Part shown: positions 11,910 through 18,068 of the stretch, in pieces
Numbering within the stretch: position 1 is the stretch's first letter
How the letters are laid out: each line of letters begins with the position of its first letter
Assembly: GCA_016220045.1 (NCBI GenBank)
Contig: JACRIP010000220.1
Coordinates: 1-20,597 of the forward strand
Length of the DNA stretch: 20,597 nucleotides
Reading direction: 5' to 3'
Source: Planctomycetota bacterium
Lineage (GTDB): Bacteria > Planctomycetota > MHYJ01 > WSZJ01 > JACPWG01
Made by a program: the position numbers and the translations under genes
The notes under the pieces: generated by a model
Seen by the model: only the letters and a program-made list of their open reading frames with translations
The model's database searches: none
What the model was told of the DNA's origin: nothing

Positions 11910-14876
11910 CTACGCCATCAAATCATCCACCGTCCTGGCCACCCGATACCGCGCCGGCTTGTCCCGCACCGATAGCGCCTTGAAGTGCTCCTTCGCGCAG
12001 CGGATCTTCCCGCCCTCTACACCGCGCAGATCCTCCGCAAACAGGCTGCTCTTCGTCTCCACCACGAAGTAGAGCCGCTCTCCCTCCGCCGTCTCGATCA
12101 GCACCGCCCAGTCCGGATTGTACGTCCCTAACGGCGTCGGCACCTTGAACCACCCGGGCAGCTTGGCGTAGACCTTCACCGCCTCGTTGCGCTCCAGATC
12201 CTCGGCGAACGTGCGCTCCACGCCGGAGGCGTCGTAGACCACCTGCTCGTGAACCGACTTGCCGGCCGCTACCATGTTCTTGAGGTAGCCCGTCAACTCC
12301 TCCGACTCGAACAGCTCCTGCGCATAGTAGTCTTGCTCCCCGAGCCGCTGGTACTTGATGCCGTCCACCAGCGCCATGCGCTTGGTGCGGCAGATCGCCT
12401 CCGACGCCAGCTCGATGAAGGCCTGGGGGTTCGCCACGAAGTCCGGGAGCCGACCGCACTCGGTGAGGATGCGCACGAGCGTGCGCCGCGTGAGCTGCGT
12501 CTTGTCCTGTAGGTCCGTGAGCACGTCCGGCAGCTCGAGGTTGGTCTCCTCCAGGGCGATCGGCGCGCTGACCGTCGTCTCCTCCGCCGCTACGCCGCCT
12601 CGACCGATCGCCAAGTCCGCCTTGCGCACCCGCACGCGCGTCCGGGGGATCGGCGGCCCCTCCGCAATCGCCCGCGCGCAGTCCGTCGCCAGCCGGTCCG
12701 GATCGAAGCGCACGCGATAGGTCGTCTGGTGCTTGATCCGGTCCCACAGCGCCCGGAACTCCTCGCTCTTCAGGCGCGCCTCCCGCGTCCTCACGGTCCG
12801 CCGCTCGTCCGCGTTCTTGATCTCCAGCTTGCCCGCGAGCTTGCGCAGCAGCTCCGTGACCTGCCGCAGGCGTGGGGCGAACTCCACGGGCAATTCCAGC
12901 GTGCAGTCGCTGAGCGCCTTGCGCAGCGCGTCCTGCACCCGACCCTTCGCATCGACGTAGCCAGCCCCCCTCAGGTGGGTCCAGATCCCCTCTGAGGACT
13001 CCACCCCGAGCGGCGACTTCCGCCCGGCCTCGTCGACCACCAGGAGGGCCGCGAACTGGTGTTTCTCGACGATCCCAAAGCGAATCCCCGTGTCGGCCTC
13101 GATCTCCTTCTGGAGGTTCTCCGCGAACTGCTGGTAGCCCTCGCCGGCCACGACGGTCAGCGTGTTGATGTCCGACCCACGCAGCCGCTGCCCCTGCTGG
13201 TTCACGCGCAGGCGCAGGCCGCGCCCGATCGTCTGGCGCCGCTGCGTCTCGCTGCCCATGTCGCGCAGCGCGCAGATCTGGAAGGCGTTCGGGTTGTCCC
13301 AGCCCTCGCGCAACGCCGAATGCGAGAAGATGAACTTCAGCTTGGTCTCGAACCCGAGGAGCTTCTCCTTGTCCTTCATGATCAGGTTGTAGGCGCGGGC
13401 GGCGCTCTCGCGATTCGACTGGTTGTTCTCCGCGGTGTCGGTCCAGCCCCCCTCCCGGTCGATCGAGAAGTAGCCGTCGTGCACCTCCGCCGCCGTCCCG
13501 CGGAAGTCCACGTCTTGGAAAAGCGTGTGGTACTTCGGCTGGGCGGCGGCCCGCGCGTACTCCTCCTCGAACATCGCGGCGTACGCGCCCTTGATCGCGC
13601 TGCCGTCGGCGGCGTAGCGCCGGTAGTGCTCGACCCGATCCACGAAAAAAAGACTGAGGACCTTGATTCCCTGCGGGCGCAGGCGCAGCTCCTTGTCGAG
13701 GTGCTCCTCGATGGTCCGGCGGATCATCAATCGCTTCAGCGCGTCGTGATCGACGTCGCCGCAGGACTCGCCGAGCCGGAGCGGCCGCTCGCGCCGGCTC
13801 AGTTCCAGGAACTCCGCTCCCGCCTTGCAGCCGATCGCCTGCACGCGGCAATCGGCATAGACGGCGCGCTGCGTGATTTGCTGCAGGTCGTCGCCGGGAC
13901 GCACCGTGGTCGGCTCGCGCCGCACGCCGGTCGCGCCCTGCACGTCGAGTTCGACGCGCGCCGTCGGCGCGCCACTCTTGTTGCTCACGTCGAGGAGCTT
14001 GACGTACCCCTGGTTGTGCCCGCCCTCCACCTCCAACGAGGCGACCTCGATCTGCTTGACCAGCTTGCGCTCGTAGGCGTCCACGGCATCGAGGCGGTAG
14101 ACCATGTGGTGCTTGTCCGCGTGGGTCGCGGAATAGCGCAGGGTGCACAACGGATTCATCGCGCCCAGCGCCTCCTTGCCCCGCCCTTCCAGGCCGCCGT
14201 CAACGCTCTGCGGTTCGTCCACGATCAGCACCGGCCGCGTGGCGGCGATCAGGTCGATCGGCCGCTCGTCGTTGGTCTTCTCACTGCCCTTGTAGAGGTT
14301 ATTGACCTCCTTCTTGTTGATCGCGCCGACCGTCACGACCATGATCTGGATGTGGGGGCTGGTGGCGAAGTTCCGCACCTGTCCCAGCTTTCCCGAGTCA
14401 TACAGGAAATACTCGAAGGGCGCGCCGGCATAGAGGGCGAGGAAGTGATCTTCGGTGATCTCCAGCGTCTTGTACACCCCCTCCTTGATCGCCACCGAGG
14501 GCACGACGATGACGAACTTGGTGAAGCCGTAGCGCCGATTCAGCTCGAAGACGGTGCGCAGGTAGACGTAGGTCTTGCCGGTGCCGGTTTCCATTTCGAC
14601 GGTGAAGTCGCCGGAAGCGAGGGCGGTGGCAGGCCGGAGTCCGTTGCGCAACTGGACGTCGGCCAGGTTGGCGAGCAGTTCGTCGTCGAGGAGGCGCAAG
14701 CGGTTGCCGATCCCCAGTTCGTTCTGGGCAAAGGCGAGCGGGAGCTGGTCGCGGCCGGCGCCGCTCGGCGCGACGGTGAACTCCGTGCGGCAGATCTCCT
14801 GGCCGCGGAACAGGTCGCACACGGCCTCGACGGCGGCGCGCTGGTAGTCGAGGTCGGATTCGAAATGCAGCTTTAT
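11910..14876 (-). CDS. Type III restriction enzyme Res subunit (helicase-nuclease)
   Basis: The 988-residue protein matches the usual size of Res. SF2 helicase motifs are METGTGKT (Walker A, 95-102), VDEPQS (219-224), RYSATHADK (motif III) and QTIGRGLRLR (motif VI, 549-558). The C-terminal PD-(D/E)xK nuclease shows YNPDW (919-923) and VVETKSS (938-944). Everything needed for ATP-driven translocation and cleavage seems intact. The N-terminus KLHFESDLDYQRAAVEAVCDLF aligns with the normal family start, but the first codon is ATA (14876) overlapping the RhuM stop as ATAA. No ATG, GTG or TTG lies close by in frame; the ATG at 15263 is inside RhuM. Res normally needs a Mod methyltransferase, and none is here. 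Confidence 0.88.
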   Translation of the reverse strand: MKLHFESDLDYQRAAVEAVCDLFRGQEICRTEFTVAPSGAGRDQLPLAFAQNELGIGNRLRLLDDELLANLADVQLRNGLRPATALASGDFTVEMETGTGKTYVYLRTVFELNRRYGFTKFVIVVPSVAIKEGVYKTLEITEDHFLALYAGAPFEYFLYDSGKLGQVRNFATSPHIQIMVVTVGAINKKEVNNLYKGSEKTNDERPIDLIAATRPVLIVDEPQSVDGGLEGRGKEALGAMNPLCTLRYSATHADKHHMVYRLDAVDAYERKLVKQIEVASLEVEGGHNQGYVKLLDVSNKSGAPTARVELDVQGATGVRREPTTVRPGDDLQQITQRAVYADCRVQAIGCKAGAEFLELSRRERPLRLGESCGDVDHDALKRLMIRRTIEEHLDKELRLRPQGIKVLSLFFVDRVEHYRRYAADGSAIKGAYAAMFEEEYARAAAQPKYHTLFQDVDFRGTAAEVHDGYFSIDREGGWTDTAENNQSNRESAARAYNLIMKDKEKLLGFETKLKFIFSHSALREGWDNPNAFQICALRDMGSETQRRQTIGRGLRLRVNQQGQRLRGSDINTLTVVAGEGYQQFAENLQKEIEADTGIRFGIVEKHQFAALLVVDEAGRKSPLGVESSEGIWTHLRGAGYVDAKGRVQDALRKALSDCTLELPVEFAPRLRQVTELLRKLAGKLEIKNADERRTVRTREARLKSEEFRALWDRIKHQTTYRVRFDPDRLATDCARAIAEGPPIPRTRVRVRKADLAIGRGGVAAEETTVSAPIALEETNLELPDVLTDLQDKTQLTRRTLVRILTECGRLPDFVANPQAFIELASEAICRTKRMALVDGIKYQRLGEQDYYAQELFESEELTGYLKNMVAAGKSVHEQVVYDASGVERTFAEDLERNEAVKVYAKLPGWFKVPTPLGTYNPDWAVLIETAEGERLYFVVETKSSLFAEDLRGVEGGKIRCAKEHFKALSVRDKPARYRVARTVDDLMA

Positions 14877-15973
14877 GGCTTGCCGCGTCCCCGCTTGGGC
14901 TTCGGTGGCGGGAATTGTCGGGCGGCCTCCTCGATCGACGCCTGACGCGCGCGCTCGCCTTCCGCTTCCAGCAAGGCCCGACGCCTGGCGGCGAACGCCG
15001 CGTACTCGGTTTCCGCGCGCGCGTCGGCGTCCGCCTTGCTGACCTGTCCCTTGTCCCGCAACACGGCCCGCTCGTTGAAGCGCAGAAAGTCGTTCAGCTT
15101 CTCGTCCCAGTCCCGCAGGAAGACTTGCTTGCGGCGCCGCGCCTGGTCCTCCGCGAAGTCCAGCCACATCGTCACGATCCGGTTGAGCTCCTGGATCTCC
15201 GTCTGGTTGAGGTAGTTCTTGGCGATGGTGACGTCCGCCTTGCGCACGGCGTCGCCGTGCCACGAGGTCAGGCCCATGTTCGGCTGCGTGTGGTCGGCGC
15301 GGCCGGCGATCAGCTCGGGCGCGGTCTTGCCCGTGGCCGCGAAGTGGAGTCTGTTCTGGATCGTCTGGAAGAACTCTGTGGTGTGCCGGTTCTTCGGGTC
15401 GTAGTCGCCGGCCAGCGCGAAGATCTCCCGCACGCGCAGGTACATGCGCTTCTCGCTCGCCCGAATGTCCCGGATCCGTTCGAGCAGCTCGTCGAAGTGG
15501 TCCGGCACCCCGGAGCCCTCGACCGGCGGGTTCTTGAGCCGCTGGTCGTCCAAGGTGAAGCCCTTCACCAGGTACTCGCGCAGCCGCTCGGTGGCCCAGC
15601 GGCGGAACTGCACGCCGCGCTCGGAGCGCACGCGGTAGCCGACCGCGAGGATGGCGTCGAGGTTGTAATGTTCGATGTCGCGGGCGACCTCACGGGTACC
15701 CTCGCGGCGAACTATTCGGAAATTCCGAATAGTTGCCTGCGGAGACTGCTCCATCTCGGCGTAAATGTTTCGCAGGTGCTCATTTACGGTCGGAGTAGAG
15801 ACCTGGAACAGGTCCGCGATCAGGGCTTGGGAGAGCCACATCGTCTGGTCGGCGAAGCGGCACTCGACGCGCGTCCGTCCGTCCTCGGTCTGGTAGAGGA
15901 CCATCTCGCCGGTGGGGGGCGGAGGGGGTGATGCGGGCGCTGCGGAAGACGGCGGGGCGGGTGGTTCCGGCAT
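14873..15973 (-). CDS. RhuM family protein
   Basis: The 366-residue protein begins after GAGGAG (7 nt before the ATG at 15973) with a Pro/Ala-rich leader to about residue 20. The family core starts at about 23 (MVLYQTEDGRTRVECRF, TMWLSQALIADLFQVSTPTVNEHLRNIY) and contains NFRIVRREGTREVARDIEHYNLDAILAVGYRVRS and FRRWATERLREYLVKGF, all typical RhuM. The C-terminal half is helical and ends in a basic KPKRGRGKP tail. RhuM was named in Salmonella virulence islands. Its biochemistry is unclear, but it is often encoded inside type I and III restriction loci. It begins 14 nt after the DUF4391-like fragment, and its stop overlaps the Res start, so it is central to this operon. Confidence 0.88.
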   Translation of the reverse strand: MPEPPAPPSSAAPASPPPPPTGEMVLYQTEDGRTRVECRFADQTMWLSQALIADLFQVSTPTVNEHLRNIYAEMEQSPQATIRNFRIVRREGTREVARDIEHYNLDAILAVGYRVRSERGVQFRRWATERLREYLVKGFTLDDQRLKNPPVEGSGVPDHFDELLERIRDIRASEKRMYLRVREIFALAGDYDPKNRHTTEFFQTIQNRLHFAATGKTAPELIAGRADHTQPNMGLTSWHGDAVRKADVTIAKNYLNQTEIQELNRIVTMWLDFAEDQARRRKQVFLRDWDEKLNDFLRFNERAVLRDKGQVSKADADARAETEYAAFAARRRALLEAEGERARQASIEEAARQFPPPKPKRGRGKP

Positions 15974-15987
15974 GAGCGGCTCCTCGG

Positions 15988-16272
15988 TTACAAGCTGCGG
16001 ACCTTCTCCAGCCCGTGCTGCTGCAGGATGGCCGTGAGATCGGTCTTGGCCACGTCGTCGGCGCAGGCGCTGTCGCGGAAGAGGACCGTGACGCGCAGTT
16101 CCTCGACCACCACCTGGCCGATTGCGCCCGAGGAATGGCGCTTGTGCGCCAGCGACAGGTGCACGCTCGCGCCTTGCTCGGCCACCAGTAGCACCGGATC
16201 GGGTCTCGCGCGCTGGATCGATTCGATCAGGCGGGTCGGCTTGCCCGCGCCGCGCAGCGTGGCGACGAGCAC
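15988..16272 (-). CDS. Probable C-terminal half of a DUF4391-like restriction-locus protein
   Basis: The 94-residue frame starts with GTG at 16272; an in-frame TAA lies just upstream, so it cannot be extended. The core KPTRLIESIQRARPDPVLLVAEQGASVHLSLAHKRHS followed by VVVEELRVTVLF resembles the C-terminal half of DUF4391 proteins, which accompany type III-like restriction genes. Full-length members are roughly twice this size, so about half appears lost. The assignment is from memory of the family pattern. The gene is first in the operon with RhuM and Res, 32 nt after a predicted -10 box. The missing N-terminal half together with the absent methyltransferase suggests a deletion at this end of the locus. 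Confidence 0.55.
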   Translation of the reverse strand: MLVATLRGAGKPTRLIESIQRARPDPVLLVAEQGASVHLSLAHKRHSSGAIGQVVVEELRVTVLFRDSACADDVAKTDLTAILQQHGLEKVRSL

Positions 16273-16303
16273 GGCTCTGCGCGGGCTCCGGAATCGTTAT
16301 TCT

Positions 16304-16332
16304 AAAGTATCCGGAAGTCATTGCGGGAACAA
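16304..16332 (-). promoter_or_regulatory. Predicted promoter of the restriction operon
   Basis: TTGTTC (16332-16327) and TACTTT (16309-16304) are 17 nt apart on the minus strand, in an unusually AT-rich patch (about 16285-16345) for this genome. It sits directly before the DUF4391-like GTG. Confidence 0.5.
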
Positions 16333-16671
16333 GATATACGTCGCGGAACTGGCCGACATCGAGGAGCGAAATGCGCTGATGAGTCGCAGGCTGCGTCCGG
16401 GGAAGCGAAGGCGAAGGCTTGCCAAGGTCGGCGATCATGGGAATCTTAGCAGGCAGGGTGGGTTGCGACAAGCGGTCGCGGTGAGCAGCCGTTCCTGCAC
16501 CGACCTGGCGTGGGCCCGGGGCCGGCGGCGCCCCTGTGCGCGCACGACGATCGCGCCGACCGGGAGGTGCGCGATGGGAGCGATCCCTCACCGGCCGTGA
16601 CCGGCCGTAGAAGGCGGATCAAGAAGTGACCCCTGCGGGCGGGGGAGGTGTGGAGCGGCCCACGCCGGCAC
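16333..16671. other. Spacer without an intact gene, containing an nrdJ relic
   Basis: Both strands carry long open frames, but none looks like a protein family end to end. The supported items are the nrdJ relic at 16508-16564 and a tandem ACCGGCCGT pair near 16590-16610. No toxin gene follows antitoxin B here. Confidence 0.5.
16508..16564 (+). pseudogene. Relic of an internal nrdJ segment (19 codons)
   Basis: The plus frame reads AWARGRRRPCARTTIAPTG, against AWAKGRPRHCARTTIAPTG in nrdJ (7663-7719): 16 of 19 residues match and 49 of 57 nt. In the last ten codons all three base differences are synonymous. Homology stops abruptly on both sides. It has no start or stop of its own. Confidence 0.75.
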
Positions 16672-16905
16672 CTACCGGGTGGCGGAGCGCCGCCAGCGCC
16701 GCAGGCTGCGCTTGACCGCCTCCCATGAGATCGTAGCCGCGGGATTCTTCGCCAAGTTCGCCTTCCGCCGCGCGAGTTCCTGCTTCTGCCATTCGTGGAT
16801 CGGAATGGCTTCCGGGGTCGCCGCCAGATCGTCCCAGAGATCCTCCACGAGCTGAAGTTTTTCAGCAGGGCTGAGGTCAAAAACCGATGTCGTGTCGGGA
16901 GGCAT
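16672..16905 (-). CDS. Addiction-module antitoxin copy B, toxin-less hybrid
   Basis: The 77-residue protein starts MPPDTTSVFDLSPAEKLQLVEDLWDDL and is nearly identical to antitoxin A through IPIHEWQKQELARRK and NPAATISWEAVK. After that its tail switches to RSLRRWRRSATR, matching the C-terminus of the third gene of the other operon (10596-10796) in DNA and protein. GGAGG precedes the ATG with the same 5-nt spacing as in copy A. No RelE/ParE gene overlaps or follows it. The simplest reading is an in-frame deletion in a copy of the antitoxin-toxin-antitoxin operon, fusing first and last genes and removing the toxin. It could act as an orphan antitoxin or repressor. Confidence 0.8.
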   Translation of the reverse strand: MPPDTTSVFDLSPAEKLQLVEDLWDDLAATPEAIPIHEWQKQELARRKANLAKNPAATISWEAVKRSLRRWRRSATR

Positions 16906-17089
16906 GCGTACCTCCGCGGGGTTGCAAGCAGTGGTGCTTCCATGCTCGACGTACGCGAGTTATCGCCCATCCGGGCGCTTCCATCATAGCGTGTGGGGGG
17001 GGGGGGGGCCTCGAAAACAAGGCCGGCGGCAGATCGCAGTTCTCGGGAGGCGGCCTGATTCCCTCCCTCCTCGCCGCCCAGATCCGCCC
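16711..17089 (-). repeat. Direct repeat copy 2: antitoxin plus upstream region
   Basis: Same-orientation counterpart of 11122-11493. The conserved part runs upstream past the promoter and stops just before the tag stop codon at 17097. Confidence 0.85.
16983..17020 (-). promoter_or_regulatory. Antitoxin B promoter with a 14-G spacer tract
   Basis: The same TATGAT (16988-16983) and TTGTTT (17020-17015) as in copy A are present, but they are 26 nt apart because the G-run is 14 long (16995-17008) with an extra GT. That spacing should not support sigma70, so this promoter is predicted off in the sequenced state. Confidence 0.5.
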
Positions 17090-17096
17090 TCGCCCG

Positions 17097-17699
17097 TCAG
17101 CCGCGGCGCGACCGCGGCCCTCCCGCCTCCCCATACCGGAAACACCCCACCAAGTGGTCGTTCACCATTCCCACCGCCTGCATGTGCGCGTACACGATCG
17201 TCGAGCCGACGAACGAGAACCCGCGCCGCTTCAGGTCCTTGCTCCAGGCGTCCGATTCGGCCGTTCGCGCCGGCAGCTCCGCCAGCGTGCGCCGCGCGTT
17301 CACCAGCGGCCGCCCGCCCGGCACGAAGCTCCACTGGTAGCGCGCGAAGGAGCCGTACTCCTCCGCCACCGCCAGGAAGGCGCGCGCGTTTTTTACCGCC
17401 GACCCGACCTTCAGCCGGTTGCGCACGATGCCGGAGTTCTCCAGTAAGCGCCCGATGCGCGCCGCGCCGTAGCGCGCGACCTTCTCCGGATCGAAACCGT
17501 CGAAGGCCGCGCGGTAGTGCTCGCGCTTGCGCAGGATCGTGATCCACGACAGCCCCGCCTGCGCGCCCTCGAGGAGCAGGAACTCGAACAGCCGGCGATC
17601 GTCGCGCACCGGCACGCCCCACTCAGTGTCGTGGTACGCGACGTAGAGCGGATCGGCTCCCGCCCAGCCGCAGCGGGAGATCGGAGGGGAGTCCGTCAT
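17097..17699 (-). CDS. tag: DNA-3-methyladenine glycosylase I
   Basis: The 200-residue enzyme excises 3-methyladenine from alkylated DNA, starting base-excision repair. The N-terminus RCGWAGADPLYVAYHDTEWG carries zinc ligands Cys10 and His23; the other two are His182 and Cys186 in NDHLVGCFRY. LLLEGAQAGLSW (Glu44) is the base-binding segment, followed by the helix-hairpin-helix region (about 75-110). Length and motif order match Tag. GGAG lies about 11 nt before the ATG at 17699. It is monocistronic on the minus strand. Its predicted promoter lies at 17836-17865 and takes its -35 from the edge of the adjacent inverted-repeat element. Confidence 0.95.
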   Translation of the reverse strand: MTDSPPISRCGWAGADPLYVAYHDTEWGVPVRDDRRLFEFLLLEGAQAGLSWITILRKREHYRAAFDGFDPEKVARYGAARIGRLLENSGIVRNRLKVGSAVKNARAFLAVAEEYGSFARYQWSFVPGGRPLVNARRTLAELPARTAESDAWSKDLKRRGFSFVGSTIVYAHMQAVGMVNDHLVGCFRYGEAGGPRSRRG

Positions 17700-17835
17700 G
17701 GCGGAGTGCGCTCCTATGCGGTGTTTTCCTGGTGCCGGCCCGCGCCCCGCGTCGGCCGCCGGCGCGGGCGGCTGCCCGGGCGTGGGCGCGGGGCCGGGGC
17801 GGCAGGGCGGAGCCCGGATTCGTCATGCGGCGCGG

Positions 17836-17865
17836 ATTCTAGGCCGCGCGCGACGCGCGCCACAA
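17836..17865 (-). promoter_or_regulatory. Predicted tag promoter, -35 at the end of the inverted-repeat element
   Basis: TTGTGG (17865-17860), 18 nt, TAGAAT (17841-17836). The TTG is the terminal trinucleotide region of the element at 17863-18034. The leader is about 130 nt. Confidence 0.5.
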
Positions 17866-18034
17866 GAGAATTCCGGCCTGGTTCAATCCGCAAAACGGGG
17901 ACACGATCCTGAATTCCCGCCGCCTCTTCCGCTGGGCGTATGCCGTTTCGGGAATTCAGGTCACGTCCCCGTTTTGCTCCCCCTGAGCGGGCGGGGACTG
18001 TTACCACGAATCGAACCAGGCCAGAATTCCCTTG
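17863..18034. repeat. Nested inverted-repeat (MITE/REP-like) element of 172 bp
   Basis: Outer arms 17863-17889 and 18008-18034 pair over 27 nt with four mismatches. Inner arms 17890-17919 and 17949-17977 pair over about 29 nt with two mismatches and one bulge. A side stem (TCCCC 17978-17982, GGGGA 17993-17997) lies on the right side only. All six mismatches become G-U pairs in minus-strand RNA. The arms contain ACGGGGAC and CTGAATTCCCG blocks like those of REP-type palindromic elements moved by Y1 transposases. It encodes no protein. Confidence 0.85.
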
Positions 18035-18068
18035 CCCGCCCGGCAGGACGGGCGCTATCTGTAGCGCC
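18032..18068 (+). promoter_or_regulatory. Predicted promoter giving a leaderless message, overlapped by a hairpin
   Basis: TTGCCC (18032-18037), 18 nt, TATCTG (18056-18061), then 7 nt to the ATG at 18069. GGCGCTA TCTG TAGCGCC (18051-18068) is a perfect 7-bp palindrome covering the -10 and abutting the start codon. No Shine-Dalgarno is present. Confidence 0.55.

Noticed and set aside
13059..14945. 628-codon plus-strand open frame
   Set aside because: Antisense shadow of Res, which has complete helicase and nuclease motifs.
14877..15263. Upstream ATG extension of Res
   Set aside because: The added residues overlap the RhuM 3' end in another frame and are low-complexity Arg/Gly; the family start is at 14876.
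15974..16591. N-terminal extension of RhuM to 572 residues
   Set aside because: It overlaps the DUF4391-like frame and has no RhuM similarity; a good ribosome site marks 15973.
16028..16600. 190-codon plus-strand open frame as a gene
   Set aside because: It is antisense to the DUF4391-like gene and promoter; only the short nrdJ-like piece is homologous to anything seen.
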